This document shows positions 19,888 through 28,620 of a stretch of DNA of 64,000 nt, piece by piece. The position numbers and the translations under genes are program-made. The stretch lies in assembly GCA_001724995.1 (NCBI GenBank), contig MEFD01000019.1, positions 1 to 64,000 of the forward strand. The letters run 5' to 3'. Position 1 is the stretch's first letter; each line of letters opens with the position of its first letter. This DNA comes from Rubrivivax sp. SCN 71-131 (GTDB lineage: Bacteria; Pseudomonadota; Gammaproteobacteria; Burkholderiales; Burkholderiaceae_C). The notes under the pieces are model-generated. The model did no database searches and was not told where the DNA came from. It saw nothing but the letters and a program-made list of their open reading frames with translations.

Positions 19888-20418
19888 TCATGCGAACTCC
19901 CGTCCGCCGCGCGCCGCGCGTGCCATGCACACCAGCGTCAGCAGGGCCATCGAGAACACCACCGGCACGAACATCGTCCACGTGGGAATCAGCAGCATCA
20001 TCGACATGTCGTTGAACTGGTACTGGTTGATCGCGCCCAGCGTCAGCCGCCAGGTGATGAGCGCAGCGACGATGGCGAACAGCAGGTCGCTGATCACCGC
20101 GAGCGCGCGCCGCAGCGTGGGCGGGAACATGCTGACGAACATGTCGACGACGACGTTGCCGCCGCGCAGGTGGCAATAGGGGAGCATCGCGAACACGGCG
20201 ATCGCGGTGCCGCGCTCGGTGAGCTCGAAGTCGCCGACCAGCGGCGCACCAAACAGGGTGCGGCTGATGATGCTGCCCACCGCGACGGCGGTGAAGGCCA
20301 GCATCACCAGGCCGCCGGCCACGGCCAGCCAGGTGCAGGCGCGGTCGAGCGCGCGCTCGAAGCCCGGGCGGGCCGCGGCGGCGGCAACCTCGCCCGTGCG
20401 GCTTGCGCCCTCGCTCAT
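19888..20418 (-). CDS. dctQ: TRAP transporter small permease subunit (DctQ)
   Basis: This is a 176-residue protein with four predicted membrane helices. The family motif region is FELTERGTAIAVFAMLPYCHLRGGNVVVDM (seen as LTERGTAIAVFAMLPYCHL). It bridges the binding protein and the large permease. Its ATG overlaps the dctP stop (ATGA), and 58 bases separate it from dctM. The N-terminal 25 residues are Ala/Arg-rich and cytoplasmic. Confidence 0.9.
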   Translation of the reverse strand: MSEGASRTGEVAAAAARPGFERALDRACTWLAVAGGLVMLAFTAVAVGSIISRTLFGAPLVGDFELTERGTAIAVFAMLPYCHLRGGNVVVDMFVSMFPPTLRRALAVISDLLFAIVAALITWRLTLGAINQYQFNDMSMMLLIPTWTMFVPVVFSMALLTLVCMARAARGGREFA

Positions 20419-21443
20419 TTGTCGTACTTCGCGATCAGCGCCACCGCTTCTTCGTAAAGCACCTTGCCGTTGGGCGTGGCCGCGATCCAGGCGTCGATCA
20501 CCGGCTGCGTGGTCTTCTTCCAGCGCGCCTTCTCCTCGGGAGCAAGCGTGACGATGGTGTGGCCGAGATCCTTGGCCTGCTGCAGGCCGGGCACCTCGGC
20601 GTCGTCCCAGGCCTGGCCGATCTCCTTGATGAAGTTGTCGCCGGAGTTCTTGTCGATGACGGCCTTGAGGTCGGCCGGCAGGCTGTCGTACTTGGCCTTG
20701 TTCATGCCCATCAGGAACACGTTCGTGTACAGGCCCGTGACGGTGTGGAACTTGACGAGTTCGTTGAGCCGTTGCGGCTTCATCACCTCCCACGGCACCG
20801 TGACGCCGTCGGCGACGCCGCGCGACAGCGCCTCGTAGGCCTCGGGCAGCGGCATGCCCACGGGGTTGGCGCCCATGAGCTTGAGCGCGTCGCCCACCGG
20901 CTTGGTCGGCAGGCGGAGCTTCTTGCCCTGCAGGTCCTCCATCTTCGTCACCGCCTTGTCCTTCATGTGCACGAGCCCGGGCGCGTGGCAGTGCAGCAGC
21001 AGCGGGTGCACGTCCTTGAACTCGTCGCGCAGGCGCAGCTTGTAGAACTCCCACAGCGCCTGGGCGGTGGCCGAGGCGGTCGAGCCAACGACGAAGGGCA
21101 ACTCGAACACCGCGGCGAGCGGGAAGCGGCCGGGGGTGTAGCCGGGCACCGTCCAGATGATGTCGGCGACACCGGTGCGCGCCTGGTCGAAGAGCTGCGG
21201 CGGCTTGCCGCCCAGTTGCATCGCCGGGTAGATCTCGCACTTGATGCGCCCGCCGGAGTCCTTCTCGACCCGATCGGCCCAGGGCTTGAAGAGCTTGGTC
21301 TGCGACGGGGCCATCGGCGAGAGGAAGTGCGACATGCGCAGCTTGATCGGCTCCTGCGCGCCGGCGCGGCGCGCAAAGACGCTCAGGCCCAGGCCGGCTG
21401 CTGCGCCCGTCTTCAGGACGGCACGTCGGGATGCATTGGTCAT
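20415..21443 (-). CDS. dctP: TRAP transporter substrate-binding protein (DctP)
   Basis: This is a 342-residue periplasmic protein. The N terminus SRRAVLKTGAAAGLGLSVFA is a twin-arginine-type signal with cleavage likely after RRAGA. The mature protein has the DctP fold with the carboxylate-binding Arg region (GKKLRLPTKPVGDALKLMGA). AAGGAGA precedes ATG 21443. It heads the operon. Substrate class is likely an organic acid; no catabolic gene adjoins to narrow it. Confidence 0.93.
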   Translation of the reverse strand: MTNASRRAVLKTGAAAGLGLSVFARRAGAQEPIKLRMSHFLSPMAPSQTKLFKPWADRVEKDSGGRIKCEIYPAMQLGGKPPQLFDQARTGVADIIWTVPGYTPGRFPLAAVFELPFVVGSTASATAQALWEFYKLRLRDEFKDVHPLLLHCHAPGLVHMKDKAVTKMEDLQGKKLRLPTKPVGDALKLMGANPVGMPLPEAYEALSRGVADGVTVPWEVMKPQRLNELVKFHTVTGLYTNVFLMGMNKAKYDSLPADLKAVIDKNSGDNFIKEIGQAWDDAEVPGLQQAKDLGHTIVTLAPEEKARWKKTTQPVIDAWIAATPNGKVLYEEAVALIAKYDK

Positions 21444-21932
21444 GGATGTCTCCTTGGGTGAATCTGCCTACGGGCGTGCGGGGATCCAAAAAAACGCGCG
21501 GCGACATTAACACAGCGATGCTCGCGTCGGCACTGGGGGATGCGCGTTCCCGCTGCGCCGACGTTGCGCGAACGCCGAAAGATCCGTGATTGGTTGAACG
21601 TTCATTCATGCCGGCGGCGGTACCGCCCTGGTTCCGATCCGGCGCGGAGCGGCGGGCGGCGCGACGGCGTCGATGGCGCGCGTTCGCGGATGCCGGGGCA
21701 CGGCGACGATGCCGTCCTGCGGCTCGCCGAACCGGCGCCGAGCGCGAGCGGATTCCCGGCGCCGGAGGAGCCGGCGCGCACGATCCCCGCGGCGGTTCCC
21801 TCGGCAACGTGCGCGGCGGACTTGCGCGGGTCGAATCGCCGTGCGGTGCTCGGCGCCGCTCATGGGCACGAAGACGCGGTGCGCGGCGTGCCTCGGTTGC
21901 GGTGACCGAGCGGGATCAGCTGGCCATGCGGA
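21444..21932. other. Gene-poor spacer upstream of dctP
   Basis: These 489 bases hold no convincing gene: the open frames are Arg-rich GC artefacts. The operon promoter should lie near 21480-21560. The only distinct signal is a perfect 10-bp palindrome, TGAACGTTCA at 21595-21604, within TTGAACGTTCATTC, which resembles a TetR-type operator. No TetR gene is visible next to it. Confidence 0.5.
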
Positions 21933-23096
21933 TCACTTCTGATCCAGCCGCTGCAGTTGCCGTCGCGCGAGGACGGGGTCCCCGGTACGGGCGTCGAGCA
22001 CGACGTGCAGGGCGACTTCCGGGCGGGAGGAATGGGTGTGCAGCAGCAGGTGGTGGCTGGCGGTGCTGACGCTGGCCTCTCGCACCCCGGCGCCGGTGCC
22101 CATCATCGCGCCGATGCTGCTGGCGGTGCCGAGCAACTGCTCGCCGAGCAGCTGCATCATCTCCGCCGAGGGCAGGCCGCCGATATGCGCCAGCGGCTTG
22201 CCGCTGCTGCGGTCGAAGACGCAGCAGGCGACCATGCCCTTGATCGCGGAGCAGCGCTGCACGTAGTCGTACCAGTCGATGCCCTCGTGGTCCTGGTGCA
22301 GGCCCATCGGCTGCGTCGGTTCGTGCTCGCCGCCTGCCGTGCCGTCCGCGGCGGCCGGCGCCTCGGGCGGTGCTGCCGCGCCTTCGAGCTGGTTCCAGGT
22401 GCTGCCGATGAAGCTCCAGGCGTCGCCGGGGTGCGTCACGCGCGGCGTCACGTGGACCTGCAGGCCATGGCGGCCGAAATCGCGCGCAAATCCGTTCACC
22501 GGGACCGTCGAGCCCAGCGGGATCATCAACACCATCCGCGTCGACCAGTGCTGCTGCGCCGCCGCGTCGAGCAGCGGACGCATCGCCGAGGCCAGCGCGT
22601 GCGCCGGCAGGTCGCCGAACACGAGCACCGCCAGCGTCGCCCGCGAAGACAGCACGCCGGCGATCTCATGGCGCGCCTGCGAGTCCGCGTCGACGTCGGT
22701 GCTGTAGACGCGCAGCGTCGAGCCGTCGGCGCCGGGAAGTTCGATGAACTGGAGCGTCGCCAGGGGCAGGCCGTGACCCTGCCGGCGCACGACGAGGCGC
22801 CGCAGACGGCCCTCGCGGCCCACCATCGCCTGCAACAGCCGCAGCGAGGAACTGGTGCCGACGTCGTGCAACACGATGAAGGCGGGCTTGACGCGATCGA
22901 ACTCACGCTGCAGGCCGCCGGCGGCATCGTCGCCGACGAAGAGCTCGACCTGATCCTCCGAGAGCCGGCGGCCGACGTCGCCGCCCGCGTCGAGGTAGGC
23001 GTCGCGGTCGTGCACGATCTGGGTCGCGGGCGCCAGGAGTTCCTCCTCGTCGGCGCGACGGGTCGATGCAGGGGCGCTGGGCATTGGGGCGGTCAT
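21933..23096 (-). CDS. Conserved protein of unknown function, possible roadblock-like C terminus
   Basis: This is a 387-residue soluble protein. I do not recognise a characterised family. Residues about 50-190 form an alpha/beta segment (AFIVLHDVGTSSSLRLL, LAVLVFGDLPAHAL). The C-terminal about 110 residues (SAIKGMVACCVFDRSSGKPL, then HHLLLHTHSSRPEVALHVVLDARTGDP) resemble the roadblock/LC7 fold found in bacterial GTPase-activating or scaffold proteins; that is a guess from pattern. The start ATG 23096 lacks a ribosome site; ATG 23084 is an alternative. It is divergent from nadB across about 100 bases. Confidence 0.6.
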   Translation of the reverse strand: MTAPMPSAPASTRRADEEELLAPATQIVHDRDAYLDAGGDVGRRLSEDQVELFVGDDAAGGLQREFDRVKPAFIVLHDVGTSSSLRLLQAMVGREGRLRRLVVRRQGHGLPLATLQFIELPGADGSTLRVYSTDVDADSQARHEIAGVLSSRATLAVLVFGDLPAHALASAMRPLLDAAAQQHWSTRMVLMIPLGSTVPVNGFARDFGRHGLQVHVTPRVTHPGDAWSFIGSTWNQLEGAAAPPEAPAAADGTAGGEHEPTQPMGLHQDHEGIDWYDYVQRCSAIKGMVACCVFDRSSGKPLAHIGGLPSAEMMQLLGEQLLGTASSIGAMMGTGAGVREASVSTASHHLLLHTHSSRPEVALHVVLDARTGDPVLARRQLQRLDQK

Positions 23097-23198
23097 GGGC
23101 GGTGATGGGGCATCATAGATATCCGGTGCCGAAGGCCGGCGCGCAACAGGGCCGGGACACCCTCTCAATTCTCGATCGGCGCAGATCATAAGTGGCGG

Positions 23199-24860
23199 AT
23201 GCACGGCATTGCGATCATGAAAACTGACTTGTCTGACGACGCGGCGGTGGTCGTGGTCGGGGCCGGCCTGGCCGGATTGACCGTCGCGCTGGAGTTGGCG
23301 GCGAGCCGTCGGGTCGTCGTGCTCGCCAAGCGCGAGCTCGGCGAGGGCGCCACCGCCTGGGCACAGGGCGGCATCGTCGGCGTGCTGGGCAGCGACGACA
23401 GCATCGAGTCCCACGTTCACGACACGCAGGAAGCCGGTGCCGGCCTGGTCGACGAACACACCGCCCGCTTCATCGCCGAGCACAGCGCCGGCGCCATCGA
23501 GTGGCTGGTGCGTCACGGCGTGCCCTTCTCGGCGGACCCCGCCGGCCCGCTGGGCCTGCACCTGACACGCGAGGGCGGGCACGCGGTGCGGCGCATCGCG
23601 CACGCGGCCGACGCCACCGGACGCGCGATCCACGAGGCGCTGCTGGCGCGTGCGCTGGCGCATCCGAACATCCTGCTCCGCCAGCGCTGGATGGCGGTCG
23701 ACCTCGTCACCTCGCGCCACCTGCGACGCCAGGAGCTACCGCGCTGCTACGGCCTTTACGCGCTGAACATCGACGCCGGCCGCGTCGAGACGCTGCCGGC
23801 GGCGGCCGTGGTGCTGGCCAGCGGTGGCGTCGGCAAGGTCTACCGCTACACCAGCAACCCGGACACGGCCACCGGCGACGGCATCGCGATGGCCTGGCGC
23901 GCCGGCTGCCGCGTCGGCAACATGGAGTTCATCCAGTTCCACCCGACCTGCCTCTACCACCCGCAGGAGCGCAGCTTCCTCATCACCGAGGCGCTGCGCG
24001 GGGAGGGCGCGCAGCTTCGCCTGCCGGCATCCGGCGGCCTGGGCGAGCGCTTCATGGAGGCGCACGACGCGCGCCTGGAACTCGCGCCGCGCGACATCGT
24101 CGCGCGCGCGATCGACTTCGAGATGAAGAAGCACGGCCTGGACCACGTGTGGCTGGACGCCACGCCCATCGTGCGCGAGCGCGGTGCGCGCTTCCTCGTC
24201 GAGCACTTCCCGACCATCCATGCGCGCTGCCTGGCGCTGGGCATCGACATCACGCGCCAGCCGATCCCGGTCGTGCCGGCGGCGCACTACACCTGCGGCG
24301 GCGTGGTGACCGACCTCGAAGGCCGTGCCGACCTGCCCGGCCTGTACGCCGTGGGCGAGGCCACCTACACCGGCCTGCACGGCGCCAACCGGCTGGCAAG
24401 CAACTCGCTGCTCGAGTGCGTCGTGCTCGGCCGCACCTGCGCCGAGCGCATCGCCGCGGCGGCGGCGGGCGAGCGGCCCGCCCTGCCGCCCTGGGACGAG
24501 AGCCAGGTCGAGGATGCCGATGAGCAGGTCGTCATCAGCCACAACTGGGACGAGCTGCGGCTCCTGATGTGGAACTACGTCGGCATCGTGCGCACCACCA
24601 AGCGGCTGGAGCGCGCACTGCACCGCATCGAGCTGCTGCGCGGCGAGATCGACGACTACTACGCCAACTTCCGCGTCACGCGTGACCTGCTCGAGCTGCG
24701 CAACCTCGTCGAATGCGCCGACCTGATCGTGCGTTCGGCGCTGCGCCGGCACGAAAGCCGCGGCCTGCACTTCAGCCGCGACTATCCCGAGCCGCTGCCG
24801 GTGAGCTTCCCCACCGTGCTCACTCAGTCGCCGCGCAGCAACAGCCGGCCGCTGGAGTAG
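23199..24860 (+). CDS. nadB: L-aspartate oxidase
   Basis: This FAD enzyme oxidises L-aspartate to iminoaspartate, the first step of de novo NAD synthesis. It has the dinucleotide motif VVVVGAGLAGLTVALELA, the ATAWAQGGIVG segment typical of NadB, and active-site stretch HYTCGGVVTDLEGRADLPGLY (seen as HYTCGGVVTDLEG). The C-terminal helical region begins near WDELRLLMWNYVGIVRT. Two ATGs are possible, 23199 (553 residues) and 23217 (547), neither with a clear Shine-Dalgarno. Its partner nadA is on the opposite strand 400 bases downstream. Confidence 0.95.
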   Translation: MHGIAIMKTDLSDDAAVVVVGAGLAGLTVALELAASRRVVVLAKRELGEGATAWAQGGIVGVLGSDDSIESHVHDTQEAGAGLVDEHTARFIAEHSAGAIEWLVRHGVPFSADPAGPLGLHLTREGGHAVRRIAHAADATGRAIHEALLARALAHPNILLRQRWMAVDLVTSRHLRRQELPRCYGLYALNIDAGRVETLPAAAVVLASGGVGKVYRYTSNPDTATGDGIAMAWRAGCRVGNMEFIQFHPTCLYHPQERSFLITEALRGEGAQLRLPASGGLGERFMEAHDARLELAPRDIVARAIDFEMKKHGLDHVWLDATPIVRERGARFLVEHFPTIHARCLALGIDITRQPIPVVPAAHYTCGGVVTDLEGRADLPGLYAVGEATYTGLHGANRLASNSLLECVVLGRTCAERIAAAAAGERPALPPWDESQVEDADEQVVISHNWDELRLLMWNYVGIVRTTKRLERALHRIELLRGEIDDYYANFRVTRDLLELRNLVECADLIVRSALRRHESRGLHFSRDYPEPLPVSFPTVLTQSPRSNSRPLE

Positions 24861-24883
24861 TCGGCAAGCGTCAGCGCGGCGCT

Positions 24884-25174
24884 TCAGCCGCGCGCGCGCA
24901 TCGCCACGCGCGCCTGCACGAAGCCGAAGGCGAAGTCGACGGCGTCGGCCACCTGGCGTTCGGTTTCCAGGCGTTCCTTCTCGGTGAGGTAGAAGGCGAA
25001 GTCGACCGCGTGACGGATGTAGCGCGGCTGCAGGCGGTTCAGCGCCACGCAGGCGACGTCGGCCAGCAGCTCCCGATCGTGCGCCAGGCCCGGATGGCCT
25101 GCTGCATTGGCGGCCACGGCCTCGTAGACCGCGCGTTCGTTGGAGTTGCGTACCGACGTGAAGTCGACATTCAT
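24884..25174 (-). CDS. ComFB-like protein
   Basis: This is a 96-residue protein resembling the late-competence ComFB family, which is small, helical and of unclear role (in some bacteria a nucleotide-second-messenger sensor). The recognisable stretch is CVALNRLQPRYIRHAVDFAFYL; the Pro-Arg-Tyr element is the family hallmark as I recall it. Residues are mostly helical with no Cys cluster. GAGGG precedes ATG 25174. It is sandwiched between convergent nadB and, 100 bases upstream on its own strand, nadA, so it may be the second gene of a nadA transcript. Confidence 0.7.
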   Translation of the reverse strand: MNVDFTSVRNSNERAVYEAVAANAAGHPGLAHDRELLADVACVALNRLQPRYIRHAVDFAFYLTEKERLETERQVADAVDFAFGFVQARVAMRARG

Positions 25175-25274
25175 GGGAGAGGCCCTCGCTGCAAGCTGAC
25201 GCGTAGAGGCTTCTTCGGCCGCCCGCAGCGGGGCTTGAGCGCGGCGCCCGCCGCGGCGCTCGCGCGCCGTGCGC

Positions 25275-26387
25275 TCAGGCCGCCCCGATCTCCTTCACCA
25301 GCCCCCTCGTCGGCGCGGCGAGGCTGGCCGGGTTGCGGGCGACGAAGTCCAGCATGCGGTCGATGCAGCCCAGCGCCTGGCCGCGCACCGGCTCGGGCAC
25401 GTGAATCTCGCCGCTGCCCTGCTCCAGGCAGGCGAGCGTGCCCTGCAGCGCATTCATCGCCATCCAGGGGCAGTGCGCGCAGCTCTTGCAGGTGGCGCTG
25501 CTGCCGGCGGTGGGCGCCTCGAGCAGCGTCTTGCCCGGCGCCAGCTGGCGCATGCGGTGCAGGATGCCCTTGTCGGTGGCGACGATGTAGGTGTCGGCAT
25601 GGCCCTTGACGACGGCGTTCAGCAGCTGGCTCGTGCTGCCGACGACGTCCGCCTGGTCGACGACCGGCTTGGGCGACTCCGGGTGCACCAGCACCGGGGC
25701 GCCGGGGTGCTGCTGGCGCAGCAGCTCCAGCTCCAGACCCTTGAACTCGTCGTGCACGATGCAGGCGCCGTTCCACAGCAGCATGTCCGCGCCGGTCTGC
25801 TCCTGGATGTAGCGGCCCAGGTGCTTGTCCGGGGCCCAGAGGATCTTCTGCCCCTGCGCCATCAGGTGGCGCACGATCGCCAGCGCGCATGAGCTCGTCA
25901 CCATCCAGTCGGCACGCGCCTTCACCGCGGCGCTGGTGTTGGCGTAGACGACGACCTGGCGGTCGGGATGCGCGTCGCAGAAGGGCGCGAACTCCTCGAT
26001 CGGGCAGCCCAGGTCGAGCGAGCAGGTGGCGTCCAGGTCGGGCATCAGCACGCGCTTCTCGGGCGAGAGGATCTTCGCTGTCTCGCCCATGAAGCGCACG
26101 CCGGCCACGACCAGCGTCGTCGCCGGGTGGTCGCGCCCGAAGCGCGCCATCTCGAGCGAGTCGGAGACGCAGCCGCCGGTCTCGAGCGCCAGGTCCTGCA
26201 GGTCGCCGTCGACGTAGTAGTGCGCGACGAGCACGGCGCCCTGCGCCTTCAGCAAGGCGGCGATGCGCGCCTTGTGCGCGGCCTTGTCCGCCGGCGCCAG
26301 CGGCCGCGGCGCCTTGGCCCAGGCCTGCAGGGTGCAGCTGCCGCCGCTGGCGTCCTGGCGCGTGTAGTCGTAGAGCGTGTCGGTCAT
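25275..26387 (-). CDS. nadA: Quinolinate synthase
   Basis: This 4Fe-4S enzyme condenses iminoaspartate with dihydroxyacetone phosphate to quinolinate, 370 residues. The three cluster cysteines sit in [20 protein letters not shown] and [13 protein letters not shown]; the last has the CxxCxxC pattern. [12 protein letters not shown] and [12 protein letters not shown] are family stretches. AGGATC precedes ATG 26387. It completes, with nadB on the other strand, the aspartate route to NAD. No nadC is in the window. Confidence 0.96.
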   Translation of the reverse strand: MTDTLYDYTRQDASGGSCTLQAWAKAPRPLAPADKAAHKARIAALLKAQGAVLVAHYYVDGDLQDLALETGGCVSDSLEMARFGRDHPATTLVVAGVRFMGETAKILSPEKRVLMPDLDATCSLDLGCPIEEFAPFCDAHPDRQVVVYANTSAAVKARADWMVTSSCALAIVRHLMAQGQKILWAPDKHLGRYIQEQTGADMLLWNGACIVHDEFKGLELELLRQQHPGAPVLVHPESPKPVVDQADVVGSTSQLLNAVVKGHADTYIVATDKGILHRMRQLAPGKTLLEAPTAGSSATCKSCAHCPWMAMNALQGTLACLEQGSGEIHVPEPVRGQALGCIDRMLDFVARNPASLAAPTRGLVKEIGAA

Positions 26388-26488
26388 GGGCGTGGATCCT
26401 TGCGCAAGCGTCCGGCGACGCCCGCGGCACGTCGACGAGACCGGAAGAAGATGGGGATGGTAGTGCCCGCTGCCAAGCCCGCGCGGCA

Positions 26489-27319
26489 TCAGGGCCGGCT
26501 GCCGAGGAAGCGGCGCGGCGTCGTGCCCTGCGTGCGCCGCACCATGGCGCTGAAGGCGCTGGCGCTGGCGTAGCCCAGCTCGGCGGCGATCAGGTTCATC
26601 GGCCGCTTGTCGGCCGCCAGCGCCAGCGCCTGCGCCAGCCGTGCCTGCTGGCGCCACTGGCCGAAAGTGGTTCCCAGCTCCTGGCGAAACAGCCGTGCCA
26701 GCGTGCGCGCGCTGGCTCCGGCCTCGCGCGCCCAGCCGGCCAGCGTGGCATGACGCAGCGGCTCGTGCACGATCGCCTGGCACAGCGTGCGCAGCCGCTT
26801 GTCGGCAGGCAAGGCCAGCCCAAGCGGCACCGGGGCGGCGCGCTGCAACTCGTCGAGCACGAGGTCGGCCAGCCGCGCCTCGCGCTCGCTGGCGCGCGCA
26901 CGGCCCGGTGCGGCGTCGAGGTGCCGCACCAGCTCGCGCAGCAGCGGCGAGACCTCGAGCACGCGGCAGTCGGGCCAGCGCGCGAAGGGCGAGGGCTCCT
27001 TCGCGCCGCCGTGCAGGAAGCGCGCCGCCGGATGCACGTAGAGGGTGTGGATCTCGGCGTCCTCGACCACGGTGACGGCGTGTTCCACGTCCGGCGGGAT
27101 CCACAGCGCGCGCGAAGGCGGCACGAGGTAGGTGCCGTGTCCGGCCGTCATGCGGATGACGCCGGTGGCCGAGAGGGCGACCTGCGCCCAGGGGTGGCGG
27201 TGCGGCTGCACGCCGCTGGCGGCGGCCATGGCGCGGCGCTTGGCGCGCAAGGGGCGCTCGGGCGTGGGCACATGCTGTCCGCCGTCGGCGGGCAGCCAAT
27301 GCCGGGGCGAGGGGTGCAT
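26489..27319 (-). CDS. AraC-family transcriptional regulator
   Basis: This is a 276-residue regulator of the NimR/YdeO-like AraC subgroup. It has an N-terminal cupin ([26 protein letters not shown]) and C-terminal double helix-turn-helix ([20 protein letters not shown] and [19 protein letters not shown]). This subgroup typically represses or activates a divergent MFS gene, which is what lies 71 bases away. ATG 27319 is chosen; the alternative near MAAASGV would remove 30 residues. Confidence 0.9.
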   Translation of the reverse strand: MHPSPRHWLPADGGQHVPTPERPLRAKRRAMAAASGVQPHRHPWAQVALSATGVIRMTAGHGTYLVPPSRALWIPPDVEHAVTVVEDAEIHTLYVHPAARFLHGGAKEPSPFARWPDCRVLEVSPLLRELVRHLDAAPGRARASEREARLADLVLDELQRAAPVPLGLALPADKRLRTLCQAIVHEPLRHATLAGWAREAGASARTLARLFRQELGTTFGQWRQQARLAQALALAADKRPMNLIAAELGYASASAFSAMVRRTQGTTPRRFLGSRP

Positions 27320-27325
27320 TGGCGG

Positions 27326-27339
27326 TTTCTCGACAGAAA
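27326..27339. promoter_or_regulatory. Inverted repeat between araC-type and MFS genes
   Basis: TTTCT-CGAC-AGAAA is a perfect 5-bp inverted repeat in the 71-base divergent spacer. It is A/T-richer than its surroundings and is a candidate operator for the AraC regulator; no experiment or comparison supports it yet. Confidence 0.35.
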
Positions 27340-27390
27340 TTGACCCGCTATCGTAACCATGCCGACGCCGAGGCGCCTACAGTGCCGGGC

Positions 27391-28620
27391 ATGACCACCG
27401 CAGCCGCATCCGCGCCGCTGCGCGAGGACGCGACGACCATCGGCGTCGTCAGCATCGCGCACGGCATGTCGCACTTCTGCCAGCTCATCGTGCCGCCTCT
27501 TTTCCCCTGGCTGACGGCGGCCTTTGCCCTGAGCAACACGCAGCTCGGGCTGCTGATGTCGGTGTTCTTCGTCTTCTCCTGGGCGGGCCAGGCGGCGGCA
27601 GGCTTCGTCGTCGACCGCTGGGGCGCCGACCGCGTGCTCATGGGCGGCCTGGCGATCCTCGCGCTGGCGGCCGCAGGCCTGGCCGCCAGCCCGAGCTACG
27701 CGAGCATGTTCGTCTTCATGGCGCTGGCGGGCCTGGGCAACTGCGTCTTCCATCCGGTCGATTTCTCGATCATGAACGACCGCGTCAGCGCCCCCCGGCT
27801 GGGCCATGCCTACGCGGCGCACGGCATCTCGGGCAACCTCGGCTGGGCGCTGGCGCCGGTGTTCGTCGTCGGCATCACGACGCTGAGCGGCTCCTGGCGC
27901 ATCGCCCTGGGCGCGGTGGCGCTGGTGGTGCTGGCGGTGCTGCTGCTGGTGTGGCTGCAGCGCGAGCGGCTGGTGGTGCGGCAGGTCCCGCGGCACGCGG
28001 CGCAGGCCGGGGGCGGCAGCGACTTCGGCTTCCTGCGCCTGCCGGCGGTGTGGTCGTGCTTCGCCTTCTTCCTCGTCTTCGCGCTGGCCCTGGGGGGCGT
28101 GCAGACCTTCGCGCCGGCGGCCGCCGGCCAGTTGCACGGCGTGCCGGTGGAGCAGGTGGCGATCTGCCTGTCGATCTACATGGTGGCCGCGGGCGTGGGC
28201 ATGGTGCTCGGCGGGCATCTGGTGCGCGATGCCCAGCGCAGCGTGCGCGTTGCGGCCGCGGGCTTCGCGATCGCCGCGGTGGTCGCGGTGATGATGGCGC
28301 TGGGCCGCTGGTCGCCGATGACGGTGCTGGCGCTGTTCGCGGTGATGGGACTGGGCTCGGGCATCGCCGGCCCGTCGCGCGACCTGCTCGTCAAGCAGGC
28401 CACGCCCGCTGGGGCTACGGGGCGCGTCTACGGCGTCGTGTACTCGGGGCTGGACGTGGGCATGATGCTGGCCGCGCTCTTCTTCGGCGCGCTGATGGAC
28501 GGGGGTCACTACCGCGGCGTGTGGCTGGCGATGGCGGGCTCGCTCGCGCTGCTGATCCTCACCGCGATCAATGTGCGCCGCAGCGCACGGCCGCTGGCGC
28601 CCGTGGCCGCAGGGGCTTGA
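27391..28620 (+). CDS. MFS transporter
   Basis: This is a 409-residue major-facilitator protein with 12 predicted helices. Motif A in the first loop is recognisable as GFVVDRWGADRVLMGG. The second half starts near GGSDFGFLRLPAVW. It begins at ATG 27391 (MTTAAASAPLRED). The following ThDP enzyme starts at its stop codon (TGATG), so transporter and enzyme are co-translated. Direction and substrate are unknown; the pairing suggests uptake or efflux of that enzyme's substrate or product. Confidence 0.9.
   Translation: MTTAAASAPLREDATTIGVVSIAHGMSHFCQLIVPPLFPWLTAAFALSNTQLGLLMSVFFVFSWAGQAAAGFVVDRWGADRVLMGGLAILALAAAGLAASPSYASMFVFMALAGLGNCVFHPVDFSIMNDRVSAPRLGHAYAAHGISGNLGWALAPVFVVGITTLSGSWRIALGAVALVVLAVLLLVWLQRERLVVRQVPRHAAQAGGGSDFGFLRLPAVWSCFAFFLVFALALGGVQTFAPAAAGQLHGVPVEQVAICLSIYMVAAGVGMVLGGHLVRDAQRSVRVAAAGFAIAAVVAVMMALGRWSPMTVLALFAVMGLGSGIAGPSRDLLVKQATPAGATGRVYGVVYSGLDVGMMLAALFFGALMDGGHYRGVWLAMAGSLALLILTAINVRRSARPLAPVAAGA

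Noticed and set aside
21590..22069. 159-codon open frame in the spacer upstream of dctP
   Set aside because: Arg/Gly-rich, overlaps the end of the minus-strand gene at 21933, and has no ribosome site or family resemblance.
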